Source: UBA4246 sp045113695
Lineage (GTDB): Bacteria; Bacillota; Clostridia; Christensenellales; Aristaeellaceae
Direction of reading: 5' to 3'
Length of the DNA stretch: 64,000 nucleotides
Assembly: GCA_045113695.1 (NCBI GenBank)
Contig: JBGUJG010000093.1
Span: 1 to 64,000, forward strand
Shown here piece after piece: positions 54,225-61,666 of this stretch (positions are counted from its first letter, which is position 1; each line of letters begins with the position of its first letter). The position numbers and the translations under genes were made by a program. The notes below the pieces were generated by a model. The model saw only the letters and a program-made list of their open reading frames with translations. It was not told where the DNA came from and did not search any database.

Positions 54225-54394
54225 GAGTGGAGAGCGAGGAGTTAGGAGCGAATGAGGAGTGGGGAGTGAGGAGGTAGGAGTTAATAGTCATGAGTTAGGA
54301 GTGAGGAATTAGGAGTGAGGAGTTGAAAATGGTCACATGATTAACTCCTCACTAAGTGAGCGCAAGCGAACGGTCACTCCTCACGCCTCACTCA
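54225..54394. repeat. Inverted-repeat element, TTAGGAG family (copy 2)
   Basis: The left part (54225-54322) is a long run of AGGAGT(T/G)AGG variants ending GGAGTTGAAAATGG; the right part (54342-54394) has TTAACTCCTCAC and CACTCCTCACGCCTCACTC. The arms match copy 1 at 31974-32151. It lies in the leader of comEB, and the core here is only about 20 nt. Confidence 0.75.
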
Positions 54395-54396
54395 GT

Positions 54397-54414
54397 GGCG
54401 GCCCAGGGGCCGCC
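54397..54414. terminator. GC-rich hairpin downstream of mtnN
   Basis: GGCGGCCC (54397-54404) pairs with GGGCCGCC (54407-54414). The loop is only 2 nt so the top pair probably opens. No T-run on the minus strand, where mtnN reads through; terminator function is uncertain. CTGCGG/CCGCAG forms another small stem next to it. Confidence 0.4.
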
Positions 54415-54455
54415 GCTGCGGCGACCGCAGGGAGCAAAATCTCTCGCCCGCCGGT

Positions 54456-55148
54456 TTACGCGGGCAGAAGGGGCAGCAGGGCGGTCAGAAGCGCGGCGCT
54501 GGCGGCGCAGGCTTCGTGGACGTTTTCCTCGTATTCTTTGCCGTTGCCGGTCAGCGTGTCCGAAATCGCGCGGAAAGCGGCGTAAGGGGTGTTGTATTCC
54601 AGGCAGACCTGGGCGACGGCCCCGCCCTCCATATCGCAGGCCCCGGCCCCGAAGTGGGCGGCGAGCCATTGCTTTTTGTCAAGGTCTGCGATAAACTGGT
54701 CTCCGGTGGTGATGTTGGCGGTGACGCAGCGCAGGCCGGCGTTATCCGCCGCCCGGCCGATCAGGGCGGACAGGGTTTTGTCCGCCGGGATATAAACGTC
54801 CGGCAGGCCGCTGACATAGCCGACCGGGTCGCCCAGGGGGGAAGTGTCCGCGTCGTGCTGGACGGCGTTTTCCGCAGCGACGATGTTCCCGATGGCAAGG
54901 TCCGGCAGCAGGCCGCCGGCGACCCCGATGTTGAGCACGGCGTCCGGGTGAAACCGTTCGATCATGCCGAAGGCGCACATGGCCGCATGCACCTTCCCGA
55001 TCCCGCAGCGGGACAGGACGACCGCCTGCCCGTCCAGCGTGCCTTCCGTATAACGGATGCCGGCCACGGCAGTGTCCTTCGCGTCCTTCATCCGTCCGCG
55101 CAAAGCGGCGGTTTCCTTTTCCATCGCCCCGATGATCCCAAGCAGCAT
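54456..55148 (-). CDS. mtnN: 5'-methylthioadenosine/S-adenosylhomocysteine nucleosidase
   Basis: 230 residues, the normal length. It removes adenine from MTA, SAH and 5'-deoxyadenosine. Catalytic Glu near the N-terminus is in IGAMEKETAAL; GIGKVHAAMCA, NIGVAGGLLPDLAIGNIV and CDMEGGAVAQVCLEYNTPYAAFRAISDT with the second Glu and Asp are the MTAN signature. The start follows GGACGGAGG. It is transcribed alone with its own promoter and separated from comEB by the repeat element. Confidence 0.96.
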   Translation of the reverse strand: MLLGIIGAMEKETAALRGRMKDAKDTAVAGIRYTEGTLDGQAVVLSRCGIGKVHAAMCAFGMIERFHPDAVLNIGVAGGLLPDLAIGNIVAAENAVQHDADTSPLGDPVGYVSGLPDVYIPADKTLSALIGRAADNAGLRCVTANITTGDQFIADLDKKQWLAAHFGAGACDMEGGAVAQVCLEYNTPYAAFRAISDTLTGNGKEYEENVHEACAASAALLTALLPLLPA

Positions 55149-55185
55149 GGCCCGTCCTCCGTCCGTTTCAGGTTAAACAAGTGTG

Positions 55186-55214
55186 AATATATCATAAAAT
55201 AAGAAAAAAAACAA
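55186..55214 (-). promoter_or_regulatory. Promoter of mtnN
   Basis: Minus-strand TTGTTT (55214-55209) and TATATT (55191-55186), spacer 17 nt, about 38 bp before the start. Confidence 0.6.
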
Positions 55215-55295
55215 GTTGCCCGGAAACTCCGTCCAGGGCAAACGCATGAGCGGCAAAAACATCACATATTTGCAGTTCAAGTGGCAACATACAAA

Positions 55296-55656
55296 GGGGT
55301 TGTGAAGGGGGCTGAGCCCCCTTCAGGGAAATCCACAGGACCGGCTTTGCCGGTTCGAGGAGAATTTTTGCGGAGGTTAGCACCCAGGGCCTTCTGGCCC
55401 GTTGTTCGGTAAGGAAGGGCCACAGGCCCTTCCTCCTGGCCCTCACAACCCATCCGGGAGCAAAAATTCGTTCTTTGCGGATTTGCCGCGTGGGGTTCGC
55501 AGCGCCCGGAAAACAGCACAGTGTGCTGTTTTCAGCGAGAACGGGCAGGCAGGCCCTGGATTTCTGGAAGGGCGAGAGGCAAATCCGTTCAGGGGGTGGC
55601 ATTGGCGGGGGAAGAATTCCCCCGCCAACACGGTTCACGCATTCATGCGTGAGCCG
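55296..55656. repeat. Hairpin-dense non-coding block
   Basis: Successive near-perfect stems: GAAGGGGGC/GCCCCCTTC (55304-55324), ACCGGC/GCCGGT (55340-55354), GGGCC/GGCCC (55387-55400), GGAAGGGCC/GGCCCTTCC (55413-55433), a 12-bp stem with GAAAACAGCACA (55509-55533), TTGGCGGGGGAA/TTCCCCCGCCAA (55602-55628) and a 12-bp stem with one G-U (55631-55656). Longer-range pairs are possible, for example GAATTTTTGC (55362-55371) with GCAAAAATTC (55460-55469). Strand and function unknown; could be a dispersed repeat or a structured RNA. Confidence 0.7.
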
Positions 55657-55747
55657 TGAAACTCCGTCCGGCTTCCCTGCGTTTTTTTACCGTTTTCCGC
55701 CCCGGCGGTTCCATCCCTCAGGATCTGAAAAAAATATTTCCGGGTTC

Positions 55748-55798
55748 TTGACAGATGAACGTAATCTGTTATAATACATATGAGCGGATGCTCATATG
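55748..55798 (+). promoter_or_regulatory. Metal operon promoter with ArsR-type operator
   Basis: TTGACA (55748-55753) and TATAAT (55770-55775), spacer 16 nt. Directly after the -10 box is a perfect inverted repeat, CATATGAGC (55777-55785) and GCTCATATG (55790-55798) with GGAT between, matching the ATATGA(N)TCATAT pattern known for ArsR/SmtB repressors. The repressor gene at 58004 probably binds it, giving autoregulation. Confidence 0.88.
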
Positions 55799-55835
55799 AA
55801 CAATCACTCAAATTTGTTGCAGGGGGATCAGGAAG

Positions 55836-56057
55836 ATGAAAAAGAGCTACAGAATTGATGTGGACTGCGCGAACTGCGCCGCCAAGATGGAAGATGCCGC
55901 CAACCGCACCCCCGGGGTCAAAGAAGCGGTGGTCAACTTCATGCTGCTCAAAATGAATGTGGAGTTTGAGGACGGGGCAGATCCGAAAGCGGTCATGCAG
56001 GAAGTGCTCAAAAGCTGCAAAAAGGTCGAATCCGACTGTGAGATTTTCCTGAAATAA
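55836..56057 (+). CDS. Stand-alone heavy-metal-associated (HMA) domain protein
   Basis: 73 residues, a single HMA fold. The metal-binding CANC (Cys11 and Cys14) in DVDCANCAAKME is present, with a GVKEAVVNFMLLKMNVEF strand. The Asp/Asn around the motif resembles Zn/Cd-type rather than Cu-type (GMTCxxC) sites. The P-type ATPase downstream lacks an N-terminal HMA domain, so this protein may deliver metal to it as a separate chaperone. AGGGGGATC is upstream of the start. First gene of the operon. Confidence 0.92.
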   Translation: MKKSYRIDVDCANCAAKMEDAANRTPGVKEAVVNFMLLKMNVEFEDGADPKAVMQEVLKSCKKVESDCEIFLK

Positions 56058-56117
56058 ACCGTCCGGCGCTTCATTTGATGTCTTTCACTGCTGTCCGGAC
56101 TTCTGTCGAGGTATCTT

Positions 56118-57989
56118 ATGAATCGGAAACAGAAAAAGACCCTGATCCGGATATTGATCTCGGCGGGTCTGCTGATCCTGTTTTGCCTTCTGCCGGCGGA
56201 GAACCGGTGGCTCCGCCTGGGGCTGTTTTTGATCCCCTACTTGATCATCGGGTACGATATCCTGCTCAAGGCATTCAGGGGCATCAAAAACCGTCAGCCC
56301 TTTGACGAGTGCTTCCTGATGACCGTGGCGACGGCCGGCGCGTTTGCCCTGGGGGAATATACCGAAGGGGCGGCGGTCATGCTGTTTTACCAGATCGGGG
56401 AACTCTTCCAGTCCGTCGCGGTCGGCAAAAGCCGCAAAAGCATCACCGACCTGATGGACATCCGGCCGGACACCGCCTATATCCCCGGGGAGAACGGAGA
56501 GGCTGAGGCGGTCGATCCGGACGAGGTGGAAGTTGGGACCGTTCTGTGCGTCCGTCCCGGGGAAAAGATCCCGATCGACGGTGTGATCGTCCGGGGGGAG
56601 ACCACCCTGGACACCGCCGCCCTGACGGGGGAGAGCGTACCCAGGACGGCCAGGCCGGGGGACGAGGTGCTGAGCGGCTGCATCAACCGGAGCGGCTACA
56701 TCGAATTCAGAACCACCAGAGAATTCGGCGATTCGACCGCGTCCCGCGTGCTGGACCTGGTGGAAAACGCCAGCTCCAGAAAATCCCGCTCCGAGGCGTT
56801 CATCACCCGTTTTGCCCGGGTCTATACGCCGGCGGTCTGCCTGTCCGCCCTGGCGCTGGCTTTGCTGCCGCCGCTGTTCCGGCTCGTGGCCGGGAACAGC
56901 CCGGACTGGAACGTGTGGGTCTACCGGGCGCTCACCTTCCTGGTGATCAGCTGTCCCTGCGCGCTGGTGATCAGCATCCCGCTGACGTTCTTTGCCGGCA
57001 TCGGCACGGCCAGCCGCCAGGGCGTGCTGGTCAAGGGCTCCAACTATCTGGAAGCGCTTGCCGATGTGCGGACCGTCGCTTTTGACAAGACGGGCACCGT
57101 GACCCTGGGTGTTTTTGAGGTGTCTGGCGTCCACCACAGCGTCATGGACGACCGGGAACTGCTGCACCTGGCTGCCCGGGCGGAGCGGCAATCCACCCAC
57201 CCGATCGCCCGCAGCATCCTGGCCGCCTGCGGAGAAACGAACCTTGGACAGGAAGACGGGGCAGTCCGCGAGATTGCCGGCCAGGGCATCGAGGCGGAGC
57301 TGGACGGAAGCCTGGTGCTGATCGGCAATGAAAAACTGATGGCGGCCCGTCAGGTAGACTTTATTCCCTGCCGGAGCGTCGGGACGGTCGTGCATATCGC
57401 CCGGGACGGCCGGTATCTGGGCCATATCCTGATCGCGGACCGGGTGAAGCCCGGAGCGAAGGAAGCCATCGAAAGCCTGAAGCAGGCCGGCGTCCGCCAG
57501 ACTGTCATGCTGACCGGCGACCGGAGGGCCGCTGCGGAGGAGATCGCCCGGACGCTTTCCATCGACCGGGTGGAAGCGGAGCTCCTGCCGGACCAGAAGG
57601 TGGAGCAGGTCGAGGCCCTGCTGGCCGCCCAAACGGGGAAGGACAAGCTGGCCTTCGTTGGCGACGGCATCAACGACGCCCCGGTCCTGTCCCGGGCGGA
57701 CGTCGGCATCGCGATGGGGGCCCTTGGGTCCGACGCGGCCATCGAGGCGGCGGACGTCGTGCTGATGGACGATGACCCCCGGAAAATCTCCACCGCCGTG
57801 CGGATCGCCCGCACCTGTCTTCGGATCGTCCGGGAGAACATCTGGTTCGCGATCGGGGTCAAGGCCCTGTGCCTGCTGCTGGGCGCCCTGGGCGCGGCCA
57901 ACATGTGGGCTGCGATATTCGCCGACGTGGGCGTGATGGTGCTGGCCGTGCTGAACGCGGTCAGGATCCTGCTGTACAGAAAATGGTAA
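56118..57989 (+). CDS. Heavy-metal P1B-type ATPase (Zn/Cd/Pb efflux type)
   Basis: 623 residues. The actuator TGES (170-173), transmembrane CPC motif (Cys279-Pro-Cys281) in SCPCALVISIP, phosphorylation motif DKTGT (Asp323), TGDRR and GDGINDAPVL are intact. The C-terminal DVGVMVLAVLNAVRIL fits the ZntA/CadA subgroup, which exports Zn, Cd and Pb. It has no N-terminal HMA domain. It lies between the HMA protein and an ArsR repressor with CadC-like Cys sites, supporting an efflux role. Confidence 0.93.
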   Translation: MNRKQKKTLIRILISAGLLILFCLLPAENRWLRLGLFLIPYLIIGYDILLKAFRGIKNRQPFDECFLMTVATAGAFALGEYTEGAAVMLFYQIGELFQSVAVGKSRKSITDLMDIRPDTAYIPGENGEAEAVDPDEVEVGTVLCVRPGEKIPIDGVIVRGETTLDTAALTGESVPRTARPGDEVLSGCINRSGYIEFRTTREFGDSTASRVLDLVENASSRKSRSEAFITRFARVYTPAVCLSALALALLPPLFRLVAGNSPDWNVWVYRALTFLVISCPCALVISIPLTFFAGIGTASRQGVLVKGSNYLEALADVRTVAFDKTGTVTLGVFEVSGVHHSVMDDRELLHLAARAERQSTHPIARSILAACGETNLGQEDGAVREIAGQGIEAELDGSLVLIGNEKLMAARQVDFIPCRSVGTVVHIARDGRYLGHILIADRVKPGAKEAIESLKQAGVRQTVMLTGDRRAAAEEIARTLSIDRVEAELLPDQKVEQVEALLAAQTGKDKLAFVGDGINDAPVLSRADVGIAMGALGSDAAIEAADVVLMDDDPRKISTAVRIARTCLRIVRENIWFAIGVKALCLLLGALGAANMWAAIFADVGVMVLAVLNAVRILLYRKW

Positions 57990-58003
57990 AGGACGGGAAC
58001 ATC

Positions 58004-58378
58004 ATGAGCGAGCGTTTTGACACGGGCGTCGAGTGCTGTGAAGAGAACATCATCCACAATGACCTGGTGAAGCTGGTGCGGGAAAAGCTGCCTGCCGAAA
58101 ACGACATGCAGGACCTGGCGGAGCTGTTCAAAATTTTCGGGGACACCACCCGCATCCGGATCCTGTTCGTCCTCTTTGAAGCGGAAGTCTGCGTGTGCGA
58201 CCTGGCGGAAACCCTGGGCATGACCCAGAGCGCCATTTCCCACCAGCTCAAAATGCTGAAATCCTCCGGCCTGGTGCGCGCCAGGCGGCGGGGAAAGAGC
58301 GTTTTCTATTCCCTGGCCGACGATCATGTCCGCACGATCATCGCCCAGGGATGGGATCACATCATGGAGGAGAAATAG
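58004..58378 (+). CDS. ArsR/SmtB family metal-responsive repressor (CadC-like)
   Basis: 124 residues from the ATG at 58004, with AAAGGA 10 nt upstream; an ATG at 57983 lacks this. The winged helix has LFKIFGDTTRIRILFVL, then Cys63-Val-Cys65 in EVCVCDLAE, the recognition helix TQSAISHQLKML and the wing RRGKSVFYSL. N-terminal Cys11-Cys12 with Cys63/Cys65 form a CadC-like alpha-3N site; an alpha-5 site (Asp106/Asp107, His108, His119) is also suggested. It likely senses Cd/Pb/Zn and represses the operon through the inverted repeat at 55777-55798. Confidence 0.92.
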   Translation: MSERFDTGVECCEENIIHNDLVKLVREKLPAENDMQDLAELFKIFGDTTRIRILFVLFEAEVCVCDLAETLGMTQSAISHQLKMLKSSGLVRARRRGKSVFYSLADDHVRTIIAQGWDHIMEEK

Positions 58379-58419
58379 AAAACGGTTTATCCGGCCGAAA
58401 TTCTGCCGGAACCGGCGGA

Positions 58420-58447
58420 TTGACAATCAGGAAAAAAGGTGTACAAT
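58420..58447 (+). promoter_or_regulatory. Promoter of the MATE gene
   Basis: TTGACA (58420-58425) and TACAAT (58442-58447), spacer 16 nt. AGAGGA is the ribosome site before ATG 58491. Confidence 0.7.
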
Positions 58448-58490
58448 CTCTCTTCTGCCCGAACGGGCGGAGAAAAGAGGACTTTTTTGA

Positions 58491-59948
58491 ATGACCGATC
58501 TGCTTTCGGGCTCTCCTGCCCGTAAAATATCCCTGTTCTGCCTGCCACTTCTGGTGGGCAACCTGTTCCAGCAGCTGTACAGCATGGCGGACAGCATGAT
58601 CGTGGGCCGCTTCATGGGGACGGAGGCCTTCGCCGGCGTCTCCGGCACAGGCTCGCTCAACTTCCTGATCATCGGCTTCGTGCTGGGGCTCTGCTCCGGC
58701 TTCGCGATCCCCGCCGCGCAGGATTTCGGCGCCGGGGACATGGCGGGCGTCCGCCGCGCCGTGGCCCACTGCCTGTGGCTGGGGCTGGCGCTGACGGCCG
58801 TGCTGACGGCGCTGATGTTTTTCCTGACGGACGATCTGCTGACGCTGCTGAAGACCCCCGAAGCGCTGTACGCCTATGAGTATGACTACATCCACGTGAT
58901 CTTTACCGGCATGGCCGTGACGATGCTGTACAACATGCTGGCTGGCATCCTCCGGGCCGTGGGGGACAGCCGGACGCCGCTGTTTTTCCTGATCCTGTCC
59001 TGCCTGATCAACATCGTGCTGGACGTGCTTTTCATCTCTGTCCTCCGCATGGGCGTCGCGGGGGCGGCATGGGCGACCCTGTGCAGCCAGCTGATCTCGG
59101 GGATCCTGTGCCTGATCTACATGGTGAGGCGTTTCCCGCAGCTGATCCCGCACGGGGACGAATGGAAACCGGACGCCGGATACGCCGGCAGGCTGCTCAA
59201 AAACGGGCTGCCGATGGGGCTTCAGTTTTCGATCACCGCGGTCGGCAGCGTCATCATGACAGCGGCCGTCAACGGGCTGGGCGTTTACGCCGTGGCGGCC
59301 GTCGGGGCCGCCGCCCGTGTCCACAATATCCTGACCTGCCCGATGGATGCCCTCGGCGTCGGCATGGCGACTTTTTCCAGCCAGAACCTTGGCGCCGGCA
59401 ACATCAGCCGCGTCCGCGCCGGGATCCGGCAGATGACGGGGATCGGACTGCTGTACAGCGTCCTGTCCTGCGCGGTGCTGGGCTTTTTCGGCCGCACGCT
59501 GGCCATGCTCTTTGTCAGCCCGTCCGAAACGGAGGTGCTCCGGCTCACGGCGCAGTATCTGCTGATCGACGGTTTCTTCTTCCCCTCCCTGCTGCTGATC
59601 TTCATTTACCGAAACTCCCTGCAGGGGCTGGGCTATTCCCGGGAGGCCATGCTGGCCGGCGTGTTCGAGCTGATCGGCCGGGTGGCAGTCGCCTCCCTGC
59701 TGGTGGGCCGGTTTGGGTTTACCGCCGCCTGCTTTGCCAGCCCCGCGGCCTGGGTTGCTGCGGACGCCCTGCTGCTGAGCCTGTACAAAATCAAGATGGC
59801 CCATCTGCTCAGGCGGGAAAAATCGCTCAGACGGACGGACTGCCCCGTTTCCGAGAAGGAAACGGAAGCGCCTGCGGAACGCCGCGCCCGGACGGCTTTC
59901 CCGCACGCGGTCCGCGCGCGCCGCAGGACGGAATCGCTTGCCCGCTGA
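58491..59948 (+). CDS. MATE family efflux transporter
   Basis: 485 residues with twelve predicted membrane helices. N-terminal LFCLPLLVGNLFQQLYSMADSMIVGRFMG is the typical MATE start, and a second half repeats the pattern (KNGLPMGLQFSITAVGSVIMTAAVNGLG). It couples Na+ or H+ entry to export of drugs or metabolites. The C-terminal about 50 residues are unusually basic with many Arg and are not part of the fold. Its own promoter separates it from the metal operon, so co-function is not indicated. Confidence 0.93.
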   Translation: MTDLLSGSPARKISLFCLPLLVGNLFQQLYSMADSMIVGRFMGTEAFAGVSGTGSLNFLIIGFVLGLCSGFAIPAAQDFGAGDMAGVRRAVAHCLWLGLALTAVLTALMFFLTDDLLTLLKTPEALYAYEYDYIHVIFTGMAVTMLYNMLAGILRAVGDSRTPLFFLILSCLINIVLDVLFISVLRMGVAGAAWATLCSQLISGILCLIYMVRRFPQLIPHGDEWKPDAGYAGRLLKNGLPMGLQFSITAVGSVIMTAAVNGLGVYAVAAVGAAARVHNILTCPMDALGVGMATFSSQNLGAGNISRVRAGIRQMTGIGLLYSVLSCAVLGFFGRTLAMLFVSPSETEVLRLTAQYLLIDGFFFPSLLLIFIYRNSLQGLGYSREAMLAGVFELIGRVAVASLLVGRFGFTAACFASPAAWVAADALLLSLYKIKMAHLLRREKSLRRTDCPVSEKETEAPAERRARTAFPHAVRARRRTESLAR

Positions 59949-59977
59949 GCGGAAATCAGTTTTTCTGCACGTTTTGC

Positions 59978-60005
59978 TTGACATTTCCGGCTGAATGCCT
60001 ATAAT
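59978..60005 (+). promoter_or_regulatory. Promoter of the TPP riboswitch/thiT unit
   Basis: TTGACA (59978-59983) and TATAAT (60000-60005), spacer 16 nt. Confidence 0.8.
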
Positions 60006-60024
60006 AAGGACTGACAATCAAACA

Positions 60025-60120
60025 TCCCGCTGGGGGTGCGTCCGGTCTCCGGATGCTGAGAGGGCTTCGCCCGACCCTTGGAACCTGTGTAGATCATCCT
60101 ACCGTAGGGAAGCGGAAACG
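60025..60120 (+). ncRNA. TPP riboswitch aptamer
   Basis: The THI-box elements occur in order: GGGGGTGCG, CTGAGAGGGCTTCGCCC, GACCCTTGGAACCTG and CCGTAGGGAAGCGG. TPP binding would favour the terminator at 60147-60175 and shut off thiT. Confidence 0.95.
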
Positions 60121-60146
60121 CCTTTTTCCACCTGAAAAGGTTTATG

Positions 60147-60175
60147 CCCCCTGCGTTCCGGACGCGGGGGGTTTT
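60147..60175 (+). terminator. Riboswitch-linked terminator
   Basis: CCCCC-GCGT (60147-60156, bulged T) pairs with ACGC-GGGGG (60162-60170), followed by TTTT. Lies between the TPP aptamer and the thiT start. Confidence 0.85.
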
Positions 60176-60204
60176 GACTGATCGGAACGCTAAGGAGGCT
60201 TTGT

Positions 60205-61050
60205 ATGGATTTCCTGTTTGTCCCCGCCCTGGCGGAAGAGGCGGAAAAAACGAATTACGTAACCGACACGCTGTTTAAAAAACTGCTGAACGCGGACATC
60301 AGATTCTGGGGCATGATCATCGGCCTGGCGGCCCTGGCAGCGATCCTGTTCGTCATCTGCCGGGGCAGGAAGGCCTGGACCGCCCAGACTGTCGCGTACG
60401 GGGCGATCGCGATTGCCCTGGGCTTTGTGCTGAGCTATATCCGGGTGTTCCGGATGCCGCAGGGCGGCTCCATCACCCCGGCCAGCATGCTGCCGCTGAT
60501 GCTTTTTTCCGCGGCGTTCGGCGCGGGGCCGGGCGTCGCCGCGGGCCTGATCTACGGGGTGCTTCAATACCTGCAGGGCGGGGATTTCCTGTCCGTCTGG
60601 CAGGTGATCTTTGACTACCTGATCGCCTTCGCGGCGCTGGGCCTGGCCGGCCTGTACCGGTACACAAAACAGGGCTGGCAGGTCTGGCTGACGATCGGCC
60701 TTTCTGCCGTCCTGCTGGTCCTGATGATCATCGGTTATCCGTCCATCTGGGGTCTGTATGCCGTGCTGCTGGCCGCGCTGGCCGTGCTGGCTTTCTTTGT
60801 CGCCCGGGATCCGGAGCGCTTCAGCCTGCTGCCCGCCATGGGCATTGCGGTGCTGGGCCGCGCCGCTTCCGCCGTGATTGCCGGACTGATGTGGGTGGCT
60901 GCTTATCCGGTGGAGGGCCAGGCGCCGTTTGTGTACAGCGTCATCTACAACGGCGCCTACCTGGTGCCCGAGCTGGTGATCTGCATGGCCGTTGCCGGCC
61001 TGGCCGGCGGCCGCCTGCTGCGGATGATGAAGCAGCAGGCCAAGAGATAA
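60205..61050 (+). CDS. thiT: ECF-type thiamine transporter substrate subunit ThiT
   Basis: 281 residues. It binds thiamine and works with a shared ECF module (not in this window). LSYIRVFRMPQGGSITPASMLPLML is the ThiT core, with YGVLQYLQGG and YLVPEL downstream. It is longer than usual (about 190) because of an N-terminal part of about 75 residues and an additional two or so helices. The TPP riboswitch upstream supports thiamine transport. AAGGAGG precedes the start. A terminator follows the stop. Confidence 0.94.
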   Translation: MDFLFVPALAEEAEKTNYVTDTLFKKLLNADIRFWGMIIGLAALAAILFVICRGRKAWTAQTVAYGAIAIALGFVLSYIRVFRMPQGGSITPASMLPLMLFSAAFGAGPGVAAGLIYGVLQYLQGGDFLSVWQVIFDYLIAFAALGLAGLYRYTKQGWQVWLTIGLSAVLLVLMIIGYPSIWGLYAVLLAALAVLAFFVARDPERFSLLPAMGIAVLGRAASAVIAGLMWVAAYPVEGQAPFVYSVIYNGAYLVPELVICMAVAGLAGGRLLRMMKQQAKR

Positions 61051-61073
61051 GACGCCCGCGCTGACCGATGCGG

Positions 61074-61115
61074 AATCCCTCCGATTTTTATGGTTTACAA
61101 TCGGGGGGATTTTTG
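61074..61115 (+). terminator. Terminator of thiT, overlapping the yajC promoter
   Basis: A 13-bp stem, AATCCCTCCGATT (61074-61086) with AATCGGGGGGATT (61099-61111; one G-U), 12-nt loop, followed by TTTT. The yajC -35 box lies in the loop/3' arm. Confidence 0.8.
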
Positions 61116-61122
61116 CTATAAT
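61094..61122 (+). promoter_or_regulatory. Promoter of yajC
   Basis: TTTACA (61094-61099) and TATAAT (61117-61122), spacer 17 nt; overlaps the thiT terminator. Confidence 0.7.
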
Positions 61123-61179
61123 CAAACGAAACCCGCCGGACCTGACCGGCGGATGCAAGGAAAGGCGGTACATGCTTTT

Positions 61180-61590
61180 ATGATCGATCTGTTTCGGAAC
61201 CTGAGCCTCTTCGCGGCGGAAGCGACGACCGGGGCTGCCGGTGCGGCCGGTGCGAACGGCGCCGCAGCCGGTCCCTATGACGCGAGCGCGGGCGTCGGTT
61301 CCCTGATTTCCATGGGTCTTTCCATGGTGGTCCTGTTTGTGGTGTTCTATTTCTTCCTGATCCGTCCGCAGAAAAAGAAGGAAAAGAAAACCAAGGAGAT
61401 GCTGGACGCGCTTAAGAAGGGCGACCGTATCTGCACCATCGGCGGCATCTACGGCACGATCGCCAGCATCAAGGACGATACCATCACCCTGATCGTCGGC
61501 GGAGAAAAGATGACCATGGTGGTCGCCCGGTGGGCCATCCGCAGCGTGGAAGACGTCTCGGTGGAGAACGAGGGCGAGATGCTGAACTGA
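61180..61590 (+). CDS. yajC: Preprotein translocase subunit YajC
   Basis: 136 residues from the ATG at 61180 (AGGCGG upstream, somewhat far). An Ala/Gly-rich N-terminal part precedes one membrane helix (about 48-65), then the YajC signature FYFFLIRPQKKKEKKTKEMLDALKKGDRICTIGGIYGTI. It associates with SecDF-SecYEG and aids export. The N-terminal extension of about 45 residues is longer than in E. coli. A strong terminator follows the stop, so yajC is likely a single-gene unit. Confidence 0.94.
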   Translation: MIDLFRNLSLFAAEATTGAAGAAGANGAAAGPYDASAGVGSLISMGLSMVVLFVVFYFFLIRPQKKKEKKTKEMLDALKKGDRICTIGGIYGTIASIKDDTITLIVGGEKMTMVVARWAIRSVEDVSVENEGEMLN

Positions 61591-61606
61591 TCTGACTGAA
61601 GTTTCC

Positions 61607-61644
61607 GGGCTGTTGCGGCAGTTTTGCCGCGATGGCCTCTTTTT
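61607..61644 (+). terminator. Terminator between yajC and udk
   Basis: A 14-bp stem with several G-U pairs, core GCGGCA/TGCCGC (61615-61620, 61625-61630), loop GTTT, followed by TCTTTTT. It lies 23 bp before the udk start. Confidence 0.8.
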
Positions 61645-61666
61645 CATACGATGATGGAGGCTGAAC

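Larger units (their letters stand above)
55149..55835. other. 687-bp intergenic region without credible genes
   Basis: Small open frames here are low in codon structure and not supported by ribosome sites. It contains the mtnN promoter, a hairpin-dense block (55296-55656) and the promoter/operator of the metal operon. The last two are listed separately. Confidence 0.8.

Noticed and set aside
55475..55774. Small protein gene in the hairpin block
   Set aside because: Composition is Gly/Arg/Pro-rich without a ribosome site and it is interrupted by strong hairpins; non-coding is the simpler reading.
58362..60017. Minus-strand frame opposite the MATE gene
   Set aside because: Low-complexity Asp/Gln/His/Arg sequence characteristic of reverse-complement shadows in GC-rich DNA.
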